Numbered from the stretch's first letter, positions 1 to 8,095 are shown. The stretch: 64,000 nucleotides of DNA from Massilia terrae (GCF_024753145.1 NZ_JANUGU010000002.1:186001-250000); one strand, 5' to 3'. Notes: generated from the sequence alone by a model not told the origin. Translations and numbers: made by a program.

Positions 1-139
1 CGACGTTGATGTACGGGTCGAGCTTGAGCATGGTGACTTTGAGGCCGCGCGATTCGAGGATCGCGGCGAGGGAGGCGGCCGCGATCCCTTTGCCGAGGGA
101 TGACACGACGCCGCCAGTGACGAAGACAAATTTGGTCAT
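1..139 (-). CDS. pyrG: CTP synthase, N-terminal fragment (cut by window edge)
   Basis: Reading the minus strand from the ATG at 139 gives about 46 residues that begin [18 protein letters not shown] and run on through an [22 protein letters not shown] stretch. This is the N-terminal synthase (amidoligase) P-loop region of CTP synthase, which makes CTP from UTP, ATP and glutamine in the cytoplasm. The [12 protein letters not shown] motif and the following KLDPY stretch are near-invariant in the family. The glutaminase domain and the rest of the protein lie outside the window. No unusual residue is visible in the part present. The identification is secure although only the first tenth of the protein is seen. 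Confidence 0.95.
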   Translation of the reverse strand, partial: MTKFVFVTGGVVSSLGKGIAAASLAAILESRGLKVTMLKLDPYINV

Positions 140-252
140 TGTGCTGTTGGTGCCGAACGGCACGCGCGGGAAATTGAAATTATACCTTAAACCAGCCAAT
201 ACTTCTTCATGTCAACGTAACGGCGCTACAACGGGCCCTATCCCCAAGCAAC

Positions 253-357
253 ATCGTCCCCGCGCAGGCGGGAATCCGTAGACCGCTGGTTTGGCCGCCC
301 CTTGCGCCGCCGTCCTGCAAACTCAGCATGGGGTCCCCGCCTGCGCGGGGACGACGG
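253..357. repeat. REP doublet (two inverted palindromes)
   Basis: Two copies of a palindrome, core CGTCCCCGCGCAGGCGGG, stand in inverted orientation at 253-278 and 327-357, separated by about 50 bases. The second copy is preceded by CTCAGCATG, a flank that recurs at other copies in this window (28611, and in reverse near 56785). This is the arrangement of a REP doublet (BIME or REPIN). It fills the gap between pyrG and the porin gene and could also act as a transcription end. Confidence 0.8.
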
Positions 358-363
358 GGTGGC

Positions 364-1668
364 TTAGAACTGGGCGTGCAGGCGCAGCGCGTAGATGGGG
401 ACCGGGCCGCGGCTCTTGTTGTAGGCGGGGTTGCTGGCGCGCTGGACGTCGAGACTCAGGTTCAGCCAGCTGGCCAGGCGCGCCGCGTAATAGGCTTCGA
501 CGATTTTTTCGGCGCCGTAGCTGAGCGCGCCATCGCCGATCAGGATGCCCAGGCCGCCGCGCGCCAGGTAGGCGCGGGCGTCGCCCGACAGCTGGTTGGC
601 GACGGCGGCCACGCCGAGCCGGTCGCCGGCGCGGCCCCAGCGTTCGCCCTCGACCACCAGCCCGGCCGCCAGCGAGCGGTTGATCTCGGTGAATTCGTAG
701 GCTTCCTTGCTGCCGTCGTTGGCGCTGGCGCGGGCGAACAGGCCGATCCCGGCGTCCAGCTCCTGCTCCAGGTTGAGCGCCAGCCCGGCGCGCCAGCCGG
801 GGCGCCGCACCAGCGCGATGTCGGGCGCCGCGCCCGCCCCGGCCAGCGCGACCGCATCGTCGTAGCGGCCCATGCGCGCCTTGTTGGCAAAGCCCAGCAG
901 GCGCAGCGCGCCCGGGTGGCCGCGCCACTGGTAGCGCTGCTCCAGCTCGCCAACCAGCATGTACTGGCCGAAGCGGGGCTTGACGATCTTGTCGTTGGGC
1001 AGCGGCGACAGCTGGAACAGGCCGGCGCGCCAGGTGCGCGCGCCGCGCGCCAGTTCGGCCGCCACCCCGTAGGTGAAGCCCCAGGGGTCGGCCGCGTAGT
1101 CGAAGGCGCCGGCGTCGATCACCGCCCAGTTCAGGAAATCGGCGCGCGGGTCGTGGGCGTAGCGGTTGCTGTCGAAGATGTCGGTGACGGCGAACTTGCC
1201 GGCCGTGAGCGTCAGGCTGTCGTTGGGCACGCTGCCGGCCAGCTGGTTGGCGCCGCCCTCGACGGCCTCGGCCTCGGTGCCGAGCGCCAGCACGTGGCGC
1301 AGGAACAGGCGCGGCACCCGCAGGTAGGGGGCGTGGGCGCCGACCTTGTAGGCTTCGCCGCTGGGGAAGCCGGCCATGCCGGTGGTGTCGGCCAGGCCGA
1401 AGCCCTGGTCGATTTCGGGATTGATCCACAGTTCGGTGGCGCGGCCCAGGCGCAGGCCGGCGTACAGGGTGAGGTCGGTGGTTTCCTCAGTGTCGCCGCG
1501 CGCGTCCAGGCTGTTCGGGCCGCTGTAGGACGAGCGGAACGAGGCGTTCTTCTGGTAGACATTGGTGGCCTGGGCGTGGAGGGCCCAGTCCTCGGGGGCG
1601 GCGGTGGCGCGGGCGGCGGCCAGGCCCAGCAGGGCAAGCTGGCACAGCGCGTGGATCGGCTTGTTCAT
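364..1668 (-). CDS. OprB-family carbohydrate-selective porin
   Basis: A 434-residue outer-membrane protein. An N-terminal signal peptide (about residues 1-23, ending ATAAPEDW) is followed by a beta-rich sequence with the OprB features: an FRSSYSGPNSL segment, an LYAGLRLGRATELWINPEIDQGFGL strand pair, a KFAVTDIFDSNRYAHDPRADFLNW segment, and a C-terminal aromatic residue (LHAQF) typical of BAM substrates. Family members form sugar-permeable channels; the substrate cannot be read from sequence. The ATG at 1668 has a GGAG Shine-Dalgarno seven bases upstream. It appears monocistronic, and a REP doublet lies just past its 3' end. The family call is confident and the transport specificity is unknown. 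Confidence 0.85.
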   Translation of the reverse strand: MNKPIHALCQLALLGLAAARATAAPEDWALHAQATNVYQKNASFRSSYSGPNSLDARGDTEETTDLTLYAGLRLGRATELWINPEIDQGFGLADTTGMAGFPSGEAYKVGAHAPYLRVPRLFLRHVLALGTEAEAVEGGANQLAGSVPNDSLTLTAGKFAVTDIFDSNRYAHDPRADFLNWAVIDAGAFDYAADPWGFTYGVAAELARGARTWRAGLFQLSPLPNDKIVKPRFGQYMLVGELEQRYQWRGHPGALRLLGFANKARMGRYDDAVALAGAGAAPDIALVRRPGWRAGLALNLEQELDAGIGLFARASANDGSKEAYEFTEINRSLAAGLVVEGERWGRAGDRLGVAAVANQLSGDARAYLARGGLGILIGDGALSYGAEKIVEAYYAARLASWLNLSLDVQRASNPAYNKSRGPVPIYALRLHAQF

Positions 1669-1748
1669 GGTTTGGCTCCGTAGTGCCGGCGGAGCTTAGC
1701 AGAAGTCACGCGTGCGCGTCGTGGCAAGGCGCAGCGGCGAGGGGTAGC

Positions 1749-1792
1749 GGTGAGGCGGCGGTGAGGCGGCGGTGAGGCGGCGGCGAGGCGGC
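1749..1792. repeat. 11-bp tandem repeat, four copies
   Basis: Four head-to-tail copies of GGTGAGGCGGC (the fourth with one change) lie upstream of the porin gene, followed by a decayed fifth. It is a simple GC-rich repeat in a 214-base gap that otherwise holds no gene I can support. Confidence 0.7.
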
Positions 1793-1882
1793 GGCGGTGC
1801 GGTGGCAATGCGGCGTGGTAAGGCGTGTGGTCACGCGCAGCTGCACCGGGCCGTTGCGAGGCGCGGCGGCGTCAGGCCGGGG

Positions 1883-2248
1883 CTAGCGCGTCCATGCCGC
1901 GAGCAGCAGGCAGATGAAGCCGACCACGGCAATTCCTCCGTGCACCAGCACCAGCCATTTGGGCAGGGCGATCTCGTTCAGGTGAAAGCGCAGGTTCAAT
2001 AGGACGCCGCCGGCCGCCGCCACCAGGAACAGGACCGCGGCCAGCTTGGCCGAGGCCGGCACAGGAGTGGTGGCCGCCGCGTACAGCAGCAGCGTGAGCG
2101 CGGCGCCGGCCAGCAAGCCGTGCAGCATCGCGAGCCAGTGCGGCGGACGCGGCGTGCCGCTGAAGCGCATCAGCGCCATGGCCGCGCCGCCCAGCGCCGC
2201 AATGGCGAACAGCACGGTCGAAGTTTGCAGCATCAGAGTCGAATCCAT
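1883..2248 (-). CDS. small four-helix integral membrane protein, function unknown
   Basis: A 121-residue, very hydrophobic protein with about four transmembrane helices: around residues 8-27, 38-60, 67-86 and 98-117. No catalytic or binding motif is apparent. The short loop LRFHLNEIALPKW between helices 3 and 4 is the most polar part. The ATG at 2248 is preceded by a strong GAGGAGG ribosome binding site, which supports translation. The next gene on the same strand ends 154 bases upstream, so it may be transcribed alone. I do not recognise the family; similar small membrane proteins are common hypothetical proteins in Betaproteobacteria. Confidence 0.7.
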   Translation of the reverse strand: MDSTLMLQTSTVLFAIAALGGAAMALMRFSGTPRPPHWLAMLHGLLAGAALTLLLYAAATTPVPASAKLAAVLFLVAAAGGVLLNLRFHLNEIALPKWLVLVHGGIAVVGFICLLLAAWTR

Positions 2249-2402
2249 GCGGCCTCCTCATTCATGCGCTTTGCCAGCTACCAACTGAATGGTAGCCAAA
2301 TCCAGCATCCGCGATCCGTGCGTTGACGTACGCCGCCTGTCCGAGTTCCCAGCCCGCCCATATGCAGTCCATGTCTAAGCTGATGTAAGCTGCCGGTGCA
2401 GA

Positions 2403-3032
2403 TCAGTCCAGGCGGCAATCGTCGGCGAGTTCGTCGTCCGCGCGCCGGGCGCGGGTGACGCGCCGTTCGACCCGCGCGGCGGCCTGGTCGCGGGAATATT
2501 CAACCATCGCGAGCGCGGCATGCAGGGCTTCCGACATGCATTGTGCGGCGGCGCGCACCGCTTCGACCGGCGAGGCCGCTTCGGTTGGCGCGAGCTGCCT
2601 GGCGGCTAGTTCCTGCTCGCATATGCGGCGCAATTCGGATGCCGGCTGCCACTGCCGTTCGCCGGGCAACAGCACCCACAGGTCACGCCAGGCGTTGCGA
2701 CACCGGCCGCCGCATTCCGTGGTGAAACTGTGCGGCGTTACGGTCCGTCCCTGGTAGAAGATGTTGTCGCCATCGACCTGTGCATAGTGAAACTGTCCGT
2801 CGAGGTACATGCGCAGGCCGCTGCCTGCAGGCAGGAACAGTACCTTCCACTGGTAGCCGCGCATCGGCGGCAAGCTGATGTTGGCCGGGTGGCCGCGCGC
2901 CGCCGCGATCCATTGATTGATGGCCATTGTCGCGGCCTGCTCCACCGTCAGCTCGCTCTCGATTTCTTGCAAAAATGCAGAGAGATGGCGCAGGGCTGCG
3001 GTGGGTGGCACGGGATGTGCTGCCGCTTTCAT
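2403..3032 (-). CDS. hypothetical protein, 209 aa
   Basis: A soluble protein of 209 residues without signal peptide or membrane segment. The middle (about residues 60-120) looks like a compact beta-rich domain (KVLFLPAGSGLRMYLDGQFHYAQVDGDNIFYQG). It is followed by a helical, Ala/Arg/Glu-rich C-terminal half ending in an acidic tail. Three cysteines occur, two of them in TECGGRC, a possible metal or disulfide pair. The ATG at 3032 has a GGAGG site seven bases upstream. I do not recognise a family. The gene stands alone between a membrane-protein gene and a repeat-rich spacer downstream of dnaE2, and that context gives no functional hint. Confidence 0.6.
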   Translation of the reverse strand: MKAAAHPVPPTAALRHLSAFLQEIESELTVEQAATMAINQWIAAARGHPANISLPPMRGYQWKVLFLPAGSGLRMYLDGQFHYAQVDGDNIFYQGRTVTPHSFTTECGGRCRNAWRDLWVLLPGERQWQPASELRRICEQELAARQLAPTEAASPVEAVRAAAQCMSEALHAALAMVEYSRDQAAARVERRVTRARRADDELADDCRLD

Positions 3033-3427
3033 CTTTCACCTCCATGCGCGCTGTGTTGGTTTTTGTCGGTTCCTGTCTGTTTGACGGATTTGCGAAGGCT
3101 GAGTTCAACATCGACAGCAAGCGCAAAAATCGACAGCAAGCGCAGGCCATTTTCGACATGCTGCGTCAGGCCCCCTTGGCGATCCTGGTTTGCTTGCGCT
3201 TGCGGGAGCTGTTGATTGCTGTCGGTTCCTGTCGATTTGAGCCCGCTTCAATGGCTGGGTTCAGAAATCAACAGGAATCGACACGGACAGACAGAAAGCG
3301 CAGGCGGGTGCAAGCAAGAAGCTGCAAGGATATTTTCGGAAGGGGCCCATCCCATCCCGGCCGGCGCGGCGCTGGCGTTCCCGGCGGCGCAACGTGTATG
3401 CGGCGGGAGCGGCCACACTGGTGGATT
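3033..3427. other. intergenic spacer with degenerate direct and inverted repeats
   Basis: About 395 bases without a gene I can support. The 13-mer GTCGGTTCCTGTC occurs at 3065-3077 and again at 3221-3233. GACAGCAAGCGCA occurs twice close together near 3113-3143, and its inverse (TTGCTTGCGCTTGCGG) lies near 3190. The pieces form imperfect dyads on both strands. Short reading frames across it lack ribosome binding sites and are not called. It could hold an RNA or a decayed mobile element; nothing decisive is visible. Confidence 0.45.
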
Positions 3428-3596
3428 TGGGCTGGTTCGGGCTGGTTCGGGCGATTCGGGCGGTTCGGGCGGCTCGGGCGGCTCGGGCGGTTCGGGCGGT
3501 TCGGGCGGTTCGGGCGGTTCGGGCGGTTCGGGCCGGTTCGGGCTGGTTCGGGCTGGTTCGGGCTGGTTCGAGCCGGTTCGGGCTGGTTCGAGCTGA
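3428..3596. repeat. minisatellite of GGGCGGTTC / GGGCTGGTTC units
   Basis: About 170 bases of head-to-tail repeats. The central block uses a 9-bp unit (GGGCGGTTC, with GGGCGGCTC variants), flanked on both sides by a 10-bp unit (GGGCTGGTTC). It ends eleven bases before the dnaE2 stop codon, so it lies in the 3' flank of dnaE2. Because 9 is a multiple of 3, all frames stay open through the central block and give Gly/Ser- or Arg/Ala/Val-rich translations, which I treat as artefacts. Confidence 0.85.
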
Positions 3597-3606
3597 TTGA
3601 CTGCCG

Positions 3607-6600
3607 TCAGCAGAAGTCGCGGCTGCGCGCATCGAGGCGCCCGAGCATCGACGACAGGTCGACCAGGCGCTTGGCGACGAGGTGGCGGACGTCGCCCTCC
3701 CGCTGCCAGATTCCGTAGACACCCAGCAAGGGCGCGTTGAGCACTTCGCGGCGCTGGCGTTCGACCAGATCGGGCCAGACGATGACGTTGACGTTGCCGG
3801 TCTCGTCCTCCAGCGTCATGAACAGCACGCCCTTGGCGGTGCCGGGCCGCTGGCGCACGGTGACGATGCCGCAGGCACGCGCCAGCTGGCCGTCCTCAAA
3901 CCCGGCCAGCGTGGCGGCCGGCAGGAAACGCCGCGCCAGCAAGCGTTCGCGCAGCAGGGCCAGCGGATGGCGGCCGAGGGTCAGGCCCTGGGAGCGGTAA
4001 TCGCCGACGATCTCGTCGCCTTCGGACGGCGCGGGCAATTCCGGCACTTCCTCGCGTGGCGTGGTCGGGCGCAGCAAATCCTGGTCGGGGACGGCGCCGA
4101 CGGCCTGCCACAAGGCGTCGCGCCGATGGCCGGCGAGCGCGCGCAAGGCGTTGGCGGCGGCCAGCACCTGCAGGTCGGCGCGGTCGAGCGCGGCGCGGCG
4201 CGCCAGGTCGGCCACGCTGGAAAACGGCCGCACGGCGCGCGCCGTCTCGATCCGCAAGGCCGCCTCCTTGCTCATCCCGCGCACCAGCGACAGCCCGAGG
4301 CGTACCGCCGGCTGCGGGCGGGGCCGCCAGCCGGACGCGGACGGCGCCGGATCCGGCGTGGCGACCGCGTCCTCGGTATTGCCTGCGACACCGTCGCCAT
4401 CGCCATCGCCACCGCCACCGCCACCGCCATCGTCATCGTCATCGTCATCGCCATCGCGATCACCGCACGCATCACCTTCGCCACCCGCTCCATCCCGGCC
4501 GTCGTTCCCGCGCAGGCGGGAACCCCAGTTCCCCTGCTCAGCCCCGGTCCCCGCATCCCGGCCCGGCTCCTCCAGCGCCGACTCCCAGCCACTGACCATC
4601 ACATCCACCGGCCGCACCTCGATCTGGTGGCGGCGCGCGTCCTGCACCAGCTGCGACGGACTGTAGAAACCCATCGGCTGGCTGTTCAGCAGCGCGCACA
4701 GGAAGGCCGCCGGCTCATGGCGCTTGAGCCAGGAACTGGCATAGGCCAGCAAGGCAAAGCTGGCCGCATGCGATTCCGGAAACCCGTACTCGCCGAAACC
4801 CTGGATCTGGCTGAAGATCGCCTCCGCGAACGCCAGGTCGTAGCCGCGCTCCAGCATGCCGCGGACGATGCGGTCGTAATATTGTTCCAGCCCGCCCTTG
4901 CGCTTCCAGGCCGCCATCGCGCGCCGCAGCTGGTCGGCCTCGCCCGGGGTGAAGCCGGCGCCCAGGATCGCCACCTGCATCACCTGTTCCTGGAAGATCG
5001 GCACCCCCAGCGTGCGCTTCAGCGCGATCTCCATCTCGGGGCTCGGATAGACCACCTTCTCCTTGCCCTGGCGGCGCTGCAGGTAGGGATGCACCATGCC
5101 GCCCTGGATCGGCCCCGGGCGCACCACCGCGACCTCGATCACCAGGTCGTAGAACTCGCGCGGCCGCATCCGCGGCAGCATGCTCATCTGCGCGCGCGAC
5201 TCGATCTGGAACACCCCCACCGTGTCGGCCGCGCAGATCATGTCGTAGGTGGCGCTGTCGGCGGCCGGAATGTCCTGCATCTCGAACACGATGCCGTGGC
5301 GCGCGCTGACCAGCTCGAGCGCGCGGCGCAGCATCGACAGCATGCCCAGCGCCAGCACGTCGACCTTCATCAGCCCCAGCTCCTCGAGGTCGTCCTTGTC
5401 CCACTGGATCACGCTGCGCTCTTCCATGGTGGCGTTCTCGATCGGCACCAGGCGCGACAGCTTGCCGCGCGCGATCACGAAGCCGCCCGGGTGCTGCGAC
5501 AGGTGGCGCGGAAAGCCGAGCAGCCCGGTAGCCAGGGTGGCCCACTGCTGCGCCAGCGCCGCCTCCGGGTCGAGCCCGGCCTCGGCCAGCCGCTGCAGCA
5601 GGTCGGCGCGGCCGTCGAACCAGTGGTGGGTCTTGCACACCTTCTCGACGACCGCGAGGTCGACCCCGAGCGCGCGCCCGGCATCGCGCAGCGCGCTCTT
5701 GGGCCGGTAGCTGATCACCACCGCGGCCAGCGCCGCGCGGTCGCGCCCGTACTTGGCGTAGATGTACTGGATCACTTCCTCGCGCCGCTGGTGCTCGAAG
5801 TCGACGTCGATGTCGGGCGGCTCGTTGCGCTCGCGCGAGATGAAACGCTCGAACAGCAGCTTGGCGCGGGCCGGGTCGACCTCGGTGATGCCGAGGCAGT
5901 AGCAGACCGCCGAATTGGCGGCCGAGCCGCGCCCCTGGCACAGGATGCCCTGCGCGCGGGCGAAGCGCACGATGTCGTACACGGTCAGGAAGTAGTGCTC
6001 GTAGCCCATCTCGGCGATCAGGGCCAGCTCGTGCTCGAGCTGGCCCTGCACCTTGGCCGGGATGCCGTCGCGGAAGCGGCGGTGGGCCCCGATATAGGTC
6101 TCCTTGCGCAGGTAGCTGGCCGCGCTCTCGCCGGCCGGCACCACCTCGTTCGGGTACTCGTAGCGCAGCTCGTCCAGCGAAAAGGTGCACAGGCCGGCGA
6201 TGCGCACCGTCTCGGCCAGCGCCGCGCGCGGGTACAGGTTGGCCAGGCGCAGCCGTGCGCGCAGGTGCTGCTCGGCGTTCTGGGCCAGGCCGTAGCCGCA
6301 GGCGCCCACCGCCTTGCCGAGCCGCACCGCCGTCATCGTGTCCTGCAAGGGCTTGCGCGAACGCACGTGCATCACCACATGCCCCAGCGCCGCCACCGGC
6401 AGCCGGTGCAGCGCGGCGACCTCCTCCACGGCGGTGCGGTGGACGTCGTCGAAGGCCCGGTGCAGCAGGTTCAGCCCGATCCAGGCGCGCCCCGGGAACT
6501 GCGCCGCCAGCCACGCGGCCTCCCCGTGCAGGCGGTCGACCGCCTGCGCCTCGTGGCCCGGATAGTCCGGCACCAGCAGCGCAAGGCAGTCGGGCATGCC

Positions 6601-6990
6601 GCGCAGGTGGGCGAAGCCGGGCGCGGGCGCCGCGATGTCGTCCGGCGTCAGCCGGTAGCTGCCCTTGGCGCTGCGGGTGCGCCCCAGGGTGACCAGCTCG
6701 CACAGGTTGCCGTAGCCATTGCGGTTCTGGGCCAGCAGCACCAGCGCCGGCCCGCCTGCCAGCCGGAAGTGGGCGCCGACGATGAACGGCAGCCCGGCGC
6801 GCTTGGCCGCCGCATGGGCCCGCACCACCCCGGCCAGCGAGCATTCGTCGGTCAGCGCCAGCGCCCGGTAGCCCAGCTGGCGGGCGCGCGCCACCAGCTC
6901 CTCGGCGTGCGACGCACCCTGCAGGAAGGAAAAATTGGACAGGCAAAACAGCTCTGCATACTCGGGCAGGCCGGCAAACGGGGCGCTCAT
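3607..6990 (-). CDS. dnaE2: error-prone DNA polymerase DnaE2 (ImuC)
   Basis: A C-family polymerase of 1127 residues that performs SOS translesion synthesis with ImuA and ImuB. It opens with the PHP domain (CLSNFSFLQGASHAEEL, DnaE2-like) and has the palm aspartates in PDIDVDFEH near residue 393 and MKVDVLALG near residue 540. The finger/HhH region and a C-terminal OB fold (GTAKGVLFMTLEDETGNVNVIVW) follow. The family is usually about 1020-1060 residues. The excess sits at about residues 800-895, where a linker carries a translated REP palindrome (WGSRLRGNDG) and an Asp/Gly run encoded by a trinucleotide repeat. Both catalytic halves remain intact around it. A LexA box lies 48 bases upstream of the ATG. 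imuA-imuB lie about 10 kb away on the same strand rather than beside it. Confidence 0.95.
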   Translation of the reverse strand: MSAPFAGLPEYAELFCLSNFSFLQGASHAEELVARARQLGYRALALTDECSLAGVVRAHAAAKRAGLPFIVGAHFRLAGGPALVLLAQNRNGYGNLCELVTLGRTRSAKGSYRLTPDDIAAPAPGFAHLRGMPDCLALLVPDYPGHEAQAVDRLHGEAAWLAAQFPGRAWIGLNLLHRAFDDVHRTAVEEVAALHRLPVAALGHVVMHVRSRKPLQDTMTAVRLGKAVGACGYGLAQNAEQHLRARLRLANLYPRAALAETVRIAGLCTFSLDELRYEYPNEVVPAGESAASYLRKETYIGAHRRFRDGIPAKVQGQLEHELALIAEMGYEHYFLTVYDIVRFARAQGILCQGRGSAANSAVCYCLGITEVDPARAKLLFERFISRERNEPPDIDVDFEHQRREEVIQYIYAKYGRDRAALAAVVISYRPKSALRDAGRALGVDLAVVEKVCKTHHWFDGRADLLQRLAEAGLDPEAALAQQWATLATGLLGFPRHLSQHPGGFVIARGKLSRLVPIENATMEERSVIQWDKDDLEELGLMKVDVLALGMLSMLRRALELVSARHGIVFEMQDIPAADSATYDMICAADTVGVFQIESRAQMSMLPRMRPREFYDLVIEVAVVRPGPIQGGMVHPYLQRRQGKEKVVYPSPEMEIALKRTLGVPIFQEQVMQVAILGAGFTPGEADQLRRAMAAWKRKGGLEQYYDRIVRGMLERGYDLAFAEAIFSQIQGFGEYGFPESHAASFALLAYASSWLKRHEPAAFLCALLNSQPMGFYSPSQLVQDARRHQIEVRPVDVMVSGWESALEEPGRDAGTGAEQGNWGSRLRGNDGRDGAGGEGDACGDRDGDDDDDDDGGGGGGGDGDGDGVAGNTEDAVATPDPAPSASGWRPRPQPAVRLGLSLVRGMSKEAALRIETARAVRPFSSVADLARRAALDRADLQVLAAANALRALAGHRRDALWQAVGAVPDQDLLRPTTPREEVPELPAPSEGDEIVGDYRSQGLTLGRHPLALLRERLLARRFLPAATLAGFEDGQLARACGIVTVRQRPGTAKGVLFMTLEDETGNVNVIVWPDLVERQRREVLNAPLLGVYGIWQREGDVRHLVAKRLVDLSSMLGRLDARSRDFC
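4390..4460. repeat. trinucleotide microsatellite inside dnaE2
   Basis: A run of CCATCG, CCACCG and TCATCG units encodes, on the minus strand, alternating Asp and Gly blocks in DnaE2 (seven Asp, then seven Gly, then Asp-Gly pairs). Every unit is a multiple of three, so length changes would keep the frame. It lies next to the REP copy at 4500 and belongs to the same linker expansion. Confidence 0.8.
4500..4526. repeat. REP palindrome inside dnaE2 coding sequence
   Basis: One copy of the dispersed palindrome (CGTTCCCGCGCAGGCGGGAA) sits in frame within dnaE2 and is translated as part of NWGSRLRGNDGR. The same palindrome occurs in many intergenic gaps of this window, so this is REP sequence captured in a tolerant linker. 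Confidence 0.8.
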
Positions 6991-7037
6991 CGGAACGGTG
7001 GCTGCAAAAACGCTACACTAAGCAGAGAATAAAACTA

Positions 7038-7053
7038 CTGTATAAAAACACAG
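7038..7053. promoter_or_regulatory. LexA (SOS) box between dnaE2 and the phzF-like gene
   Basis: CTGTATAAAAACACAG fits the LexA consensus CTGT-N8-ACAG exactly. It lies 48 bases upstream of the dnaE2 ATG (minus strand) and 20 bases upstream of the divergent ATG at 7073. It most likely represses dnaE2 until SOS induction; whether it also controls the divergent gene is inference from position. Confidence 0.85.
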
Positions 7054-7072
7054 TATAACCGAAGGACGCCCG

Positions 7073-7915
7073 ATGCGAACCACTTCCCTGCTCTGTTTCG
7101 GCAGCGCCGCCGGCGGCGGCAACCCGGCCCTCGTGGTCGCGGACGGCCCGGCCGACCCGGCCGCGCGCCAGGCGCTGGCGCGCGCGCGCAACACCACCGT
7201 CGTCTGCATCGACCGCGCCGCGGGCGCGGAGGGCCACGCGGCGGCCGGCGCCCCGCCCGTGCTCGACTACTGGTACCCGCACACCCGCAGCCCGCTGTGC
7301 CTGCACGCCACCCTCGCCGCCGCCGCCGTGCTGTTCGCCGAAGGAAGAACGTCGTTCCCGCGCACGCGGCAACCCCATCTTGCCGGCACCCCGCCCACGC
7401 TGGCCGTGACCACCGCCATGCGCGCCCAGCCGCTGGTCCTGTCGCGCGCAGGCGACGACTACTACGTGCGGCTCGCGGTGCAGCCGGCCCCGACGCTGGC
7501 CCGGCTGCCCGGCCTCGCCGCCCTGCTCGGCCAGCCCGTGATCCCGGCCAGCGCGCCCCAGGTAGCCTCGGTCGGCAGCCCCAAGCTGCTGGTCGAAGTG
7601 GCCGACGCCGCCACCCTGCACGGCCTGCGGCCCGACCTGGCCGCGATCTCGGCCTGGGGCAAGGCAGCCGGCGTGAACGGCATCTACGCCTGGTGCCGCC
7701 ACCCGGACGGCCGCTACGAGGGCCGCAACTTCAACCACCTCGACCCGGCGCTGGAAGACAGCGCGACCGGGGTGGCGGCGGGCGCGCTGACGGTGCTGCT
7801 GGGCCACGGCCTGACCCTGCAGCAAGGCCGCGCCACCGGCCGCGATTGCCTGATCCGCACCCGCATCGAGCACGGCGCGATCCTCATCGGCGGCCGCGTC
7901 ACCCCGCTGCCCTAA
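7073..7915 (+). CDS. divergent PhzF-family protein, possibly SOS-controlled
   Basis: A 280-residue protein with the PhzF (diaminopimelate epimerase-like) layout: GGGNPALVV near the start, HATL in place of the GHATLG loop, and a second half with DSATGVAAGAL matching the D-x-x-TG-x-A-xx-AL motif. It is divergent. The SETTF segment that carries the catalytic Glu in canonical PhzF proteins reads NTTVVCI here, so the usual acid is absent and activity is uncertain. Residues around TSFPRTRQPHLAG (about 94-106) are a translated REP palindrome. The ATG at 7073 follows GAAGGA. The gene begins 20 bases from a LexA box shared with dnaE2, so it may be induced by DNA damage. Substrate unknown. Confidence 0.75.
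   Translation: MRTTSLLCFGSAAGGGNPALVVADGPADPAARQALARARNTTVVCIDRAAGAEGHAAAGAPPVLDYWYPHTRSPLCLHATLAAAAVLFAEGRTSFPRTRQPHLAGTPPTLAVTTAMRAQPLVLSRAGDDYYVRLAVQPAPTLARLPGLAALLGQPVIPASAPQVASVGSPKLLVEVADAATLHGLRPDLAAISAWGKAAGVNGIYAWCRHPDGRYEGRNFNHLDPALEDSATGVAAGALTVLLGHGLTLQQGRATGRDCLIRTRIEHGAILIGGRVTPLP
7350..7378. repeat. degenerate REP palindrome inside the phzF-like gene
   Basis: CGTTCCCGCGCACGCGGCAA resembles the window's REP palindrome with a few changes that weaken the hairpin. It is in frame and translated near residues 94-103. It lies in the region between the two PhzF half-domains, where length varies. Confidence 0.6.
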
Positions 7916-8095
7916 GCCACGCCACCAACCCAAAAACCGTCGCCCCGGCGCTCCCGTTTTCGTCCAGCGTAAACCGGCGCGCCGCCGCCGTCGCCACGAT
8001 ACCGGTGGTCAAGCCTCCGTTGCTGCAATGACACACCCGTTTTGCACCGCAGCATGGTTGTTAGCTAACATGGCGGTCTTCACCCAGGAGGCCCC

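Noticed and set aside
3216..3596. A 126-codon plus-strand frame with a Gly/Ser-rich repeat
   Set aside because: The repeat is the minisatellite, which is open in all frames. There is no ribosome binding site or conserved part outside the repeat.
3428..3596. Could the repeats be a CRISPR array
   Set aside because: Units are 9-10 bases, contiguous and without spacers; no cas gene is near.
3682..7032. A 1116-codon open frame on the plus strand opposite dnaE2
   Set aside because: High GC with strong third-position bias leaves long antisense frames open. The translation (His/Gln/Gly/Arg-rich) has no domain, and dnaE2 on the other strand has all family motifs. The same applies to long frames opposite the TonB receptor, HrpA, the RND transporter and the M61 peptidase.
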